64,000 nt of DNA, taken from positions 30,697,906-30,761,905 of the forward strand of contig NC_080672.1 in NCBI RefSeq assembly GCF_030247195.1, given 5' to 3'. The position numbers were made by a program, and so were the translations under genes. Source of the stretch: Topomyia yanbarensis. Its lineage: Eukaryota; Arthropoda; Insecta; Diptera; Culicidae. Of the stretch, positions 44,900-55,934 are shown piece after piece. The notes beneath the pieces were generated by a model. The model worked only from the letters and a program-made list of their open reading frames with translations, was not told where the DNA came from and did not search any database. Numbering within the stretch: the first letter of the stretch is position 1; every line of letters begins with the position of its first letter.

Positions 44900-46600
44900 T
44901 GAGTGCGGAAAAATAGCACTGCAAACCACTCGTCGAATGCACGAATGCTCGCATCGACCGGAGCCGCCATCACTGCCGCACCGCGGCCACCTCCCATCAG
45001 CAAACTCGAAACGGATTAGCTGGATTTCGATTTTTCAAGCGTATTTCAGACTGAATGGGTTGGTACTAGAGCAAACTTTTGCTACCGAAGCTGCTGCTGC
45101 TGGGTTTAATTTTGAGGATGCCGAAAATGGAACTCAAATTGTCGGGCCCAGAACGGGCTGGGGCTTAGCGGAGGAGAAATGTTTTTCTGGCGAGTTCGGA
45201 TGTTTGTTCTGCACTGCACTTGCACTGGCACTGATGGTAGTAGAGCTCTGGTATTTGTTGTTTGCTGGCAGAAGTGTGCAACCGTGATGCTTTCAAATTA
45301 AACAAAATTAGCATACATTCAACATAATCAGCCTCAGTCTCGACGCAGGGTTATGCAATCCAGCGAGGCTGCTGCTTTTGATCTCAACCGGAGTCCGAGT
45401 GGGGAGGGTGCTCGCGTTGTTCGATTGAAACGTTTGTGTATTTGTTTGTAGTTTACATAAGTGTAAAATGGGGGGAAATTACTCACGGAATGGTGTAATA
45501 GATACAGGTTAATAATTATACACTATCGTTAAAGTCCAAATTCACACAAAAAAGACTTCTGGTTTAAAGTTCAAATTTTTAACATTTGATGCGAGTGACA
45601 AGCTACACAACTAATGGAAATCCCTTGAGAAGCAACCATTGAAATAATCTACCCCACCAGCCGTTTCGATTACGCAACCCTGCTGAAAGTGCTCCAAAAA
45701 AAAGCTTCCCACAGCATACAGGGGTAGCTTTCTGCACCGGGGAGCCTAATCAAATGCAGCATTAGGGAAATTACACAACCTTGCAAGCAAGCATCCATCA
45801 GTCACATCAGGCAGAGCAACAGCAGCATTAATCAGTTCTCAGTCAGTTGGTATGTCGGTGGTGGGTCGATTGGTCGACTAACTGCCTGCCTGCCTACTCT
45901 GCACCGTTTGCGTACATTTGCTGCAGTCGGTTGGTTGGTGATGCATCGCCGTTTGTGAAGAACGACGGAATGCAGCTACCGCGTGCGGCGGGATGGCTTT
46001 GACTCGCATGTGGTTTATAATTTGATTAACGTATCATTAGACGTGAATTTCGAGATTTATGGCATTACGGAAATTTGTCCCGTTTTGACTGAAGCCACAA
46101 TCGCTTTCTAGCGTATAGTAATCGTCGGTATAGGAATCGGTGAGAAAGCGCTTTCGAATATAACATCACCATCGCCAGCCAGTGCGGTCAATTGAAAGGA
46201 CAAATACGTGCGGTGCTCGCGTTGATGCAGCAAACCTCATGGCATGCTGTCAAATCCACGTAAAAGCAATTCGTCACGATGACTACCGGCGCGGCAGTAG
46301 GTAGCTGGGTAATGCAACTTGTTGCCTGCTATGCTGCGAATGGCGGCGGGAAAAAGTAGTTGCAAACAGCGAAAATCGAGTCACAAATTATGTAAAACCG
46401 CATCACACTGGTTGTCTGCCATCGAGCTTGCCCCGGGTACTACTGGAGCGGTTTCCGTTCAACGTCGTGCGCTTAGTACCTAGTTGTCGCTCGGTGTGCT
46501 TTATATGGGAAAGTGGGTGAAGTTCGAAAACATAAGAAACTCGAGCAAACGGGGGGAGAGAGGATTGCGTGTGAATGTGGGTAAGACTTAATTTCTATGA
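44900..46600. other. GC-richer, repeat-poor island
   Basis: Balanced composition, many CpG-containing words, no repeats shared with the rest of the window. The plus frame 44937-45287 (116 codons) has no recognised domain. A GTGAGT donor on the minus strand at about 45488 and a GTAAGA donor on the plus strand at about 46579 could belong to untranslated exons. Best seen as a candidate promoter/enhancer or 5' exon region. Confidence 0.3.
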
Positions 46601-47525
46601 TTCAATTATTTTTTCACCTTGTCTTTGAGTGGCGAAAAAAAACTATAATTCCTTTCATGTGAGATGATTTTTTTCAGCTTTCCGAAAGCGTGTGTTTTTG
46701 TTACGTTTAACGATTGAGATTCGCCGGTTTCTGTCTAATTAACACTTGCACGGTGGTTGGCTTGTTTGTAATTTGCTTGAGCTAATGTATATTTATTTAT
46801 TTTTCGCCCAAATGAGGCTGTTATGCAATCTTTTCGTTTTGCTTGGTCAGCATTGTGGTTTTTTTGTTTCAACTAATTTATGAACGCAAATGTTTGTACT
46901 CATTTATCCTTGAATTGTTCAGCAGCGTGAAATTATCGATTAAGTGACGAGGTTCTTCCGAGCAAAAAGATTGTGACGTATTGTAATAAGGTTGGAGATT
47001 GACTATGGAGTTGCTATCGGCTGAATTCCAACACAAATCACAAAACTCATTTCAACGTTTGAAAACAGATGTTCCAATTGGACTGTGTCAAGAACAAAAT
47101 GAATCCGGCAGTGGATGTTCGAACCGCGCTATCTCGCGAGAAGAATCGAATGCCAGCTCCTTGCTTTTATTTGCTTTTATCGATTAAAGCAATTAAATAA
47201 AATCAATGAAATCAATTGTTTTCATTATAGTGGGTACTTTCATATACTTTGAAGTAATACTTGCACTTTATTATTGAATGTCATGTTAACTATACTTCTT
47301 CATGTGTATACAAAATATTATAGCTTGAAAAAAGATGACAAGTTTGTTTCTTTTCGTTATCATTGTCTCCAATCTTGTTCTAGTAATTAATGTAAAAATT
47401 AGCGTCTTCGGTTGTATATTCGACATGCAAATCTAGTTTTATACCGTTTAAAATGCGCTTGAATTAGCTTAAAAACGCGCACGCGAATAATGATAACATA
47501 ACAATCGGCACCTTATTCAATAGTT
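46601..47525. other. AT-rich stretch without recognised gene
   Basis: Nothing coding or repeated was recognised. Confidence 0.3.
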
Positions 47526-47529
47526 CGCG

Positions 47530-48695
47530 GAGAAAGAAACCAATATACAATTGCTATCACAGCTGTGGCACCACCAACGAGCTGGGAACCGGCTTTGTAG
47601 TGCTGGGTAGGATGCGTCAACGCGTGATCGGATGGACTCCGTTCAACGTAAGGATGTGTAAGTTGAGGATCAAAGGCCGTTTCTTCAACTACAGCATCAT
47701 CACCGCACACAGTCTACACGATGGTAGACCCGACGACGAGAAGGAAGCGTTCTATGCGAAGCTGAAGGAGGTATACGGCGGCTGTTCGCAACGGGACGTG
47801 AAAATCGTCATCAGTGATATGAACGTTCGGGTAGGACGGGAGGTAATGTTTAGACCGGTAATCGGGCCAAACAGCTTGCACACCATATCGAATGACAACG
47901 GCCAACGATACGTGAACTTCGCAGCCGTCCATGACATGGTAGTCCAAAGTACCTTCTTCCCCCGCAAAGATATCCACAAAGCCACCTGGAGATCACCTGA
48001 CCAATTATTCGGACCACTACCTAGTTGCAGTATGCATGCGCTCAAAACTCTCGACGGTGTACAATACAATAGTCGGACGCCAAGGCCCAACATCGCGCAA
48101 CTTCGGGACGCCGGGGTTTCCCAAGACTACGCACAGCGGTTGGAAGCAACGGAAGAACAGCTGGGCGCAGCTACTCTTGAAGATGGAGGAAGATCCATTC
48201 CGCCATAGGAAGTACTGCTAGAAGACGATAGGCTGCCGGCCTCTGATCTCCAAGAAGTCAAGGAGGAGATCGGTCGGTTGAAAAACAACAAAGCTGCCGG
48301 TGTAGATCAACTACCCAGCGAGTTATTAAAATACGGTGGTGAAACACTGGCAAGAGCGCTGCACTGGGTAATCGGCAAAATTTAGGAGGAGGAGACTCGT
48401 CCGGAAGAGTGGATGGATGGTGTCGTTTGCCCAATCTACAAGTTGGATTGTTGCAACTACCGCTCGATCACACTACTTTGCGAGGCCTACAAGGTCCTCT
48501 CCCAAATTCTTTGCCACCGATTGTCACCATTTGCAAGGGAGTTCGTGGGGAACTACCAAGCCAGATTCATGGGTTCCCGCGCCACCACGGAAATATTCGC
48601 GATTCGGCAGGTTCTGCAGAAGTGCCGCGAGAACAACGTGCCCACACATAATTTGTTTATCGATTTCAAATCGGCATATGACACAATCGATCGAG
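47530..48695 (+). mobile_element. Non-LTR retrotransposon fragment B (same family as A)
   Basis: Endonuclease part 47600-48010: FVVLGRMRQRVIGWTPFNVR, YSIITAHSLHDGRPDDEKEA, DVKIVISDMNVRVGRE (normally DFN) and FFPRKDIHKATWRSPD. A deletion/frameshift at about 48005 removes the IDH box; the SDH region survives in another frame. RT part: VKEEIGRLKNNKAAGVDQLP (about 48255), a stop (TAG for a coding triplet) near 48383, then DGVVCPIYK, CNYRSITLLCEAYKVLSQIL, YQARFMGSRATTEIFAIRQV and motif A FIDFKSAYDTIDRDH at 48655-48700, where it is truncated. Motif A DNA is about 90% like fragment A at 9.8 kb. Confidence 0.8.
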
Positions 48696-48699
48696 ATCA

Positions 48700-49215
48700 C
48701 ATTTCCAAATTAATTCAACAAACAATAAATATATCATAAATTCTCGGCAGCCGGCTGCTGAGAGCAATAAACTCATGATAACATTTCCGAGAGTTTCATA
48801 GATCGTATCACTTATCAAGGTGAATCCAGATTTGTGTAACTATTTACCCCATCCTATTAACGAAAACTCCTTCCCGTGACAAACATGGAGAAGTAGAGGT
48901 TGCACACGGTCTCCGTAACGACATTTGTTACACTAACATTTCTTTCTTTCCCCGATGACTGTAGGGATTTAGTCGGTGCCGTTATTGGCATTTGAAAGTA
49001 CAGAACTCTAGAAACGTGAAGATTGAGAATTGATAGCTACTCCCAGGCCCCATTAGTTGATTCTCTGCGCAATTTCGCTTGTTCTGGTCAATCGGAATTG
49101 TACGCCTATTATGCTCATGCTCATGCTCAAAAATATTTAAAAACGCTCTGCATTGCAATTAAGAGCTATAAAAAAGGAAGGGGTATTAAAATCTTGTCAC
49201 TTAAACTCATCAAAG
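48700..49215. other. AT-rich stretch without recognised gene
   Basis: No gene recognised between the LINE truncation and the minisatellite. Confidence 0.3.
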
Positions 49216-49216
49216 G

Positions 49217-49676
49217 GCCGAATGGTTATTTGACCGAGTGGTCATTTGATCGAGTGATCATTTGACCGAGTGATCATTTGACTAAGTGATCATTTAACCG
49301 AGTGGTCATTTGACCTAATGGTCATTTGACCGAGTGGTCGTTTGACCGAGTGGTCATTTGACCGAGTGGTCATTTGACCGAGTGGTCATTTGACCGAATG
49401 GTCATTTGACCGAGTGGTTATTTGACCGAGTGGTCATTAGGCCGACTGGTCATTAGGCCGACTGGTCATTAGGCCGACTGGTCATTAGGCCGACTGGTCA
49501 TTAGGCCGACTGGTCATTAGGCCGACTGGTCATTAGGCCGACTGGTCATTAGGCCGACTGGTCATTAGGCCGACTGGTCATTAGGTCGACTGGTCATTAG
49601 GCCGACTGGTCATTAGGCCGACTGGTCATTAGGCCGACTGGTCATTAGGCCGAATGGTCATTAGACCGAAAGACAG
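49217..49676 (+). repeat. 16-bp minisatellite with two sub-arrays
   Basis: About 14 units of TGGTCATTTGACCGAG (49217-49437), with variants, pass abruptly into about 15 units of TGGTCATTAGGCCGAC (49438-49672), which are much more uniform. The unit is partly palindromic (GGTCATTTGACC). Since 16 is not a multiple of 3, no protein repeat results. The homogeneous second block suggests recent expansion. Confidence 0.9.
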
Positions 49677-49679
49677 TAT

Positions 49680-50925
49680 CTTGATAAGTCGAACAACTTT
49701 CCGGAAGATTCTGAAGCTTTATCCACGATATTTAAGGGGAAGCTCATACAAATTTTCTCCACACAGCACACATTTTTCGGAATTTTTATTACACGCATCT
49801 TCCGCACGAGGCCTCCACATTGGCCAAACGCATCGTGCCTTATTGGAGCAGTAGGATGCTATGCGACCAAGTTGTTTGCAATTAAGATAATTCATGATAC
49901 GTGGAACAAAAAGACGAACAGCGAAACGAATCCTATCGGTTTTGACATAGATAGGTGACGCGGACACAGCGAAAGTCTTTTGAAACGAATCTGACAGTGG
50001 ATAAAAAAAATTCATCTCCTTCGTGTGATACTGAATGGAAATGCTTGCTTTACCTTTTTAAGTACGCTGTTTTTGAAACGACTAACTCCATACTTCATTA
50101 AGTCATCAACAGTCAAACTTGATTATGTGATGACCCCATCGATTTTAACGTCCCTCGAAGATATATACGCTATATATTCACACGTAAATAATCGTAGAAA
50201 GAAATTGCGTTGTTTTGTTGCAGGCTACTACCAACAACAATGAGAATTTTAACTTGATTAAATTTGACGATTTCTGTTACTTTTGAGAATCGCGAAGTCT
50301 AGTAAAATGTCCAATAATTTAGACACTTTAGTAATATTAAGCACCTTCACCTGGCGCCTGTGGTCCAGTCGAAGAATTCGGGTACATTGCCAAAATAATT
50401 ACCCCTGTCCTTTTCAGGACAATACAATATTTCTAAAAAGAATTCTAATTGAAATTTTCGTTTACAAGGAATAACTTCCTTCTCATCTACTATTTACATT
50501 CTCTTCTAATCTTAATGTGAGGAATTACAACAGCGTCGATTACGGCGACTGCGTTCGCTAGCTTCTATATACTTGAAAAAACAAGACGACAAGACAAGTA
50601 CTTTATAGTCAAGCTTTTCTTTTAAACTTTTTAATGTGGAATGCAAAATATCGGCTGTGGCAGTCGCTGCAATGTCAAGACCCCGATTCAAAATTTTCAG
50701 CCGGAATCTTACCCATTTTTTGAACGCGAATATCAGCCGTTGTACTGAATGAAAAAAATAGATGTTTGATCTATCAGATTTGAAAACACTGTAACTAATT
50801 TCGTAGAATATGAAATTATTAATATTAAATTATGGATTTTGTGAAAGCAGTTATTATCTGCGCTATAATTAGTCCGTACATTTCGACCAACGAACCAAAC
50901 GAGTCAGACTAGTTTTCATTGGAAG
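49680..50925. other. AT-rich stretch without recognised gene
   Basis: Chance frames only (for example 49719-50015 minus, 50283-50474 plus). No repeat recognised. Confidence 0.3.
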
Positions 50926-50944
50926 CTCTTTGTCGATGTAAGTA

Positions 50945-51110
50945 AACTACTTTCTTTCGATGGCCTACCCTTTTGCGCTGAACGTAAACTGAACCGAGCA
51001 CAGAACACACTATAGGCAAAGGGAAGTGTGCGAGTGTAGATTTTCTTTCCGCTCGATGGCCAGCCCCTTTGGTTTGGAATGTCAACTGAACCTAGCACAA
51101 AACCGGGTAA
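50945..51110 (+). repeat. Two-copy direct repeat, spacing about 97 bp
   Basis: TTTCTTTCGATGGCC, then ACTGAACCGAGCACA-type sequence recurs as TTTCTTTCCGCTCGATGGCC, ACTGAACCTAGCACA about 97 bp further on. It lies directly upstream of the histone pseudogene and may be part of the same ancient copy. Confidence 0.5.
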
Positions 51111-51184
51111 ACCAAGTATGCAAGCGCGACATCATTCTAGTGTTACACTCGTGTCGGCTACACCACGCATACGCTCTAGCCACA

Positions 51185-51392
51185 GTAAAAGAGAAATAGT
51201 CCAGGAAATGCCACAATCTCACTCGGTTCGTGCTAGTCTCCAGTTTCCTGTCGTTCGAATCCATCGTTTTCTGAGAAAGGGTCACTACGCCGCGCGTGTC
51301 GGAACCGGAGCACAGGGTTACCTGGCATCAGTGATGGTATTAGAGCTGACAGGAAACGCTGCCCGTGGTAACAGAAAGACCAAACGAAGGGC
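51185..51392 (+). pseudogene. Histone H2A pseudogene
   Basis: One frame codes [56 protein letters not shown]. Canonical H2A has RAGLQFPVGRIHRLLRKG, NYAERVGAGAPVYLAAVM, then [20 protein letters not shown], so the match covers the N-terminal helix and most of the fold. Six residues (EYLAAE) are missing in frame after VM, several conserved positions are changed (Gly in PVGR, Glu in YAER), the lysine-rich N-terminus is only faintly visible upstream in DNA (about 51185-51216), and everything after KKT is gone. Histone H2A genes lack introns, so this may be a displaced gene copy or a retrocopy. It is not functional as a histone. It resembles canonical H2A, not H2Av. Confidence 0.75.
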
Positions 51393-51839
51393 TATGAAAT
51401 TTAAATGACCACCTTATTGGCCTAAACAACAAAAAAGCCGCCCGACTATTTTTATCCACATTCAGAATTAATTTGTTTTTTTTTTAATTAATGTACATTT
51501 TGAGGATTTGAGATATCTCCAGAACTACACGGCCGATTGGAGTAGTTTCGAGTTTTTCGCAAAGAAGAATGAAAATTCCAAACTATGTGAGTGAGCCTTT
51601 GGGCAAAAATGATTCACGTTTGTTCTGCATCAAGGAAGAGCAATTTAGAAATTCTATGTCATATCAGTAATTTATCTTTATACGTCTTCCATTTTTTGAG
51701 AAGGTTTCCCATGGGTAGCTTATCATCAATCTGACTCAAAATTTAGTGTAGTTTCAAGATATAAGGATATCAGCTTGCGCATTTTTGCGCCGAAGTTGTC
51801 TATGTTTTTGAAAACACCCATATGGAGACGCCTTGTAGC

Positions 51840-52180
51840 TCATAAATCTTCATACAAATTGGTTACCTAAAGAACATTACATTACTGAAAAATTAGTTTA
51901 ATAATGTTGCAAAATAACAAAGATATACCAAAATTTTATTTTTCATCGTCAACGTAAACTGCCCCTGGCAACACTGCTCCATCGGAATCCAATCAAACCA
52001 AATGCAATAACTTCAGTTCTAGAACTAATACTTGTAACTATTAGTGCTCGAATAAAAGATAAGAATCATATACATTATCCTTAATTGTTGTTGTCAGCAA
52101 ATCTTGCCTAAACCGAAAGTTATAGTTGTTTAAAAACGTTGTGTTTAAACAATATGGTCATGAAGGGAGATAAGCTTTGG
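51840..52180 (+). repeat. Dispersed repeat R2, copy 2
   Basis: Same orientation and block order as 21240-21610: CCCTGGCAACACTGCTC, ATCGGAATCCAATCA, GCAATAACTTCAGTTCTAGA, ACTTGTAACT, AAAAACGTTGT, GTCATGAAGGG. Identity by eye is roughly three quarters to four fifths. No coding frame. Confidence 0.6.
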
Positions 52181-52184
52181 GTAG

Positions 52185-54045
52185 AACCAAGATATTTTGC
52201 TGAAGATAGCATGTCAAAGAATATTCCACCCAAAGCGCAAGACGTTTTGTGTTGCTAAATTCCTTTCCTGGCCCAGTGTACATTGATTGTAAAAGGCATG
52301 GCCACCTATGAAGAAAATTCCAATTAAACAGGACCAACCGGTCCCACTTACAAATTCCCATGGCAGAGCAGAACCGTTTTCTGCCATAGTTTTATTGCAC
52401 CTCTCGTTATTTACAACTGTTTCCTTTCGCTGCCGCAATTTGGTGCTCTTATCACAGACTAACAGAAATAACACTATGACGCAAATCCCTCAAAAGCATC
52501 TATCCGACAATTTTCCCAGAACACTAGCTCCACCTTTTATTCACGGTCCCAAACACTCATTTAGTGCTGGGTTATCCCTCAGGTTTTGGAACAATTTTTC
52601 ACTAGTGGTCTATCCCTCATATATTTGTTCATATGTCAGGGGCGGCATAATTTCAAATGTAGCCACAGTCCCAACTACAAATATATTTAAAATGACCGTT
52701 AAAGCGTTGTTTTTGAGTGATATGTCTGTTAGTCTGTGCTCTTATTTTATAGGGAAAGTGTAGAAGTTTAGAATAAATCGTAAAGTGTCATAAATCAGAA
52801 TCCGATGCAATTACGTTTCTTGCCCAGGTTGTATCATCGAAATTGACGTCTCTTTTCTTGGTACTGCTGGTATGGGTAATGTTAGACTATTTGGTAGTTA
52901 CTAATCTCAGATGTACTTATTACAACCTAATTTGATTAGAAAATTTAGAACGGTAGGTGTGAGAATGGGAAGTTTGCTAACTTGCTTTGTTTTCACAACT
53001 GGAACTGATTATAGTTGTTCCAACAAAATCAGTCTTCAACATTTATTGCTTAGAATACTTGGCACCTTATTCTTGCCTTTTGCGACGACAGGTTTAGAGG
53101 AACTGGTTTCCAAGTGTTTTCACGCTTGAAACCGACTAAAATTGATTGGAAATGCTTGCAGGAAAATCTCGGAGAACTAGATCGTTTGATGTAGTTTGGG
53201 CTGAACACAAACGGGTTTAACCAATTATAATCAGTGCCGCCCTTTGATGTTTTTTGTTGAAGCTGAATTTAATTAGCATTTTTTTTCTATTAAGGTTTTG
53301 TTTATTGAATCGTGAGAATGGGTGTGTTGAATTGGAGAGTTTATTCATAGTCGTGATTAATAATAATTCCAGTAATGTGTTTCATGGGATTAGTTTCATT
53401 TAACTGCAACAGCGATAATGAGGAACTATTACGACATTGATTTTCAATACATTATCATAAGATTTTAAACTAGCAACTATGTGCCCTCGTGGATTGAATA
53501 TCAATGATTTATACTCGAATTTATTGACGATTTGCACCGAGTTCCTGGTTTTAGAGGTTCAAGTCCTGACGAGTAATGCTTTGACGAAAAAAATACAAGC
53601 CTGGATGCTGATGAACTCACTTTATTTCACCACTTTACTAATATTTGAAGTCGGTACCAACAACTTGTTACGACTCGTAAGTAATTGCGGATTTTATCTC
53701 GCCTTTTTAGTACTGCCATTTGTATAACGCCATAAAGCAAAGAGCTATAGCGCATTGGTAGATTTTTTCGAGCAAAAACTTTCTCTCGACAACCCTTTCA
53801 TTTCTTGTAAATGATAAACCTTTTCACTCTAATTGCATCCACATTATTTCCTACTTTATCAATCCTTTGCGATCGACCTCGGTGTTTTAAATGCTACCAG
53901 ATTCACTACGTTTTACCCGCCTCGATACATCACATAAAACAAACTCAAGTTTCATCAACGTCCTCCAAATCATTACTACTATTTGTGTACCGACTTTCTT
54001 CCCGTTCATTTGAATTTTTTCACCTAACCTAACATGTCATAAAAC
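52185..54045. other. Stretch without recognised gene
   Basis: The plus frame 52308-52763 (151 codons) starts with ATG but has no recognisable domain and mixed low-information composition. It overlaps a minus frame in the same place, so I do not call it. The remainder is AT-rich. Confidence 0.25.
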
Positions 54046-54049
54046 CACC

Positions 54050-54960
54050 ACCACCATTGACACGACTTTTCCAACTTTTCTTCGTCCCTCAAACCTGGAC
54101 CGCCATCAACGTCATCATAACCATCTGAAGCAAGCTGTGGCGGCCCACCCGTGCTCGGTTGAGTAAGGGCAGGTCGACGATGTTGTTGATAGCTGTTGTT
54201 TGTAGGTTAGTAACCAGCAGCAACGCGCGAAGAAAATATGCTGACGATGCGCGCAATTAAATTCACTTGCTCGTCATCATCATCATCGTCGTCGTCGTCT
54301 TCGTCGTCGTCTTCAATTTTGCCGGTCGGTCGTTTGGTCCGCTCCCGAAGACCTTACCTCAGCCAACAGCCGGGAGCATAAATACAATAAAAAAAACTCA
54401 CATAATTCAAAGTCGTACGACAACATCAGCGCCTCGCCGCCGTGGTAAGGGCGTTGGAGGCTGATGGTTGCCAGCCACCTGGTCTCGCGAGACTTGTCAG
54501 CTAAGGCGACAAAAGGCGAGACGCGAGAGGATGAAAGTCGATTGGGTCAACAACATCCAGCAGCAAACAGGGCAACTAAGGACAAGGGTACACCAGGCAA
54601 ACAACTTTCCGTTTCAATTTCGCCAATTTATTAACTGCGTCTTATTGGCTCATCACTCTCTGTTTGTCGCCATGCTTGACTCGGGGAACATTGGCCTAGC
54701 CATTGGGGTTGGGATCGCTGGAACAAATGAACTGGTGGTCCCGGCGATTTAGCGCTCGACAAACAATGGGGGGATTCGCGGAATTTTACACTCAGACAGT
54801 TGACAACTTTGCGCGCGAAACTTTTTGCGATAGCAACTTTCGTACCTATCTACGCGCGGGTGCCGGAGAATTTATTCACTCTTGCTGTGCTCTTCTGAAT
54901 GTTTCTGCCGGCACAACATTCCGCTGGGTGGAAACGTTTGGGAATATGTTGGTCTGAAGA
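54050..54960. other. GC-richer island with TCA/TCG microsatellite
   Basis: It contains a trinucleotide run TCATCA...TCGTCG at about 54275-54316, then GC-rich repeat-poor DNA. Plus frames 54468-54752 and 54703-54957 have no recognised domain. Possible promoter/enhancer or UTR sequence. Confidence 0.3.
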
Positions 54961-55339
54961 GGTAATAAAACTATAGTTTTTAGTTCTCACATAAAACTAG
55001 CACTCTACTTGTGTTTTGTTGAGTGTATTAGATGGTACTGAGGTGGCACGGAGTAAGTTGTTGTGAGGAACTTTAACACGACTAACTTGAAGATCGTTCA
55101 TCTTTTGCTGGCGTGAAATGCGATTAGTATTGAAATGTTTTACTTTATAGAATGCCTATCCGCATTTGGGGATTTCAGAGATTCTAATTCTCCCAGTTAG
55201 GATTTGAAAAAGTTTCTAACTTCGTGGTCGGGAAAAACTTTGAAACTACGAAACACGCCCTGAAATCGGTTTCCGATCTCTTAGGATTTGGACGGCAGCT
55301 TGTTATAGATTCTGATATAATCCGTCGAACGGTTACGTT

Positions 55340-55625
55340 TGATTCTTTATTAGTAGTCTGATGAAATCCATCTCAGGATTCTGATGAAATGCTTTTAAGA
55401 TTTCGATAGAGTATAGCTCAGCAAATCAGATGGGATTCTTTCTTGTACTTCCATGTTATCCTGTTCAAGATTCTGATGGAATTCTTCTCATAATTCTGAT
55501 GAGATCAATTTCAAAAATCTTGTGGAATCCCACTCAGGATGCTCATAGTTCCGAAAGAAATCTCAGGACTCTGGTAGTATTTTTAGCAGAATTTTGAAGC
55601 AAAACTTCTCAGGGTTCTTTCAAGA
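55340..55625 (+). repeat. Degenerate tandem repeat of GATTCTGATGGAATTC type
   Basis: Variants of GATTCTGATGAAAT(G/C)C(T)TTT(C)TCA recur roughly every 25-35 bases (GGATTCTGATGAAATGC, AGATTCTGATGGAATTCTTC, AATTCTGATGAGATC, AATCTTGTGGAATCCCACTC, GGACTCTGGTAGTAT). Spacing is irregular and copies are well diverged, so it is an old simple array. Confidence 0.5.
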
Positions 55626-55768
55626 TGACAATGACTATTTGGTCAGGATAGTATCATTCTCATGTTCCTAATGGTATCCTGCTGTATAGCAATATGCTAT
55701 AGTCCCCCTAAGTAGAAAAAATTGGGAAAACACCAAAATTTTTGGTGAAACAACTCTTACGTGAAGGG

Positions 55769-55932
55769 CACAAATCCTAACTTAACAAAGTCATGGGTGC
55801 GTTTCGACTTCGTCTCATCAGAAACCGACACTAATCCAGCCGACGCTAATTCATTCCGATAATAAGTTAGTGTCGGTTTCTGATGAGACAAAATCGAAAC
55901 ACACCCATGGCTTTGTCAAGTTAGGATTTGTG
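55769..55932. mobile_element. Foldback element with 66-bp arms
   Basis: Arms 55769-55834 and 55867-55932 are inverted copies with 5 mismatches in 66, spaced by 32 bp. Both contain TCTGATGAGACGAAGTCGAA-type sequence and GTGTCGGTTTC, blocks also seen inside the hAT element (about 19800-19830) and at 30810-30840. It looks like the solo or paired terminal part of a MITE family. No coding capacity. Confidence 0.7.
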
Positions 55933-55934
55933 TA

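Noticed and set aside
52308..52763. 151-codon plus frame starting at ATG
   Set aside because: No recognisable domain, uneven composition, and an equally long antisense frame overlaps; not supportable as a gene.
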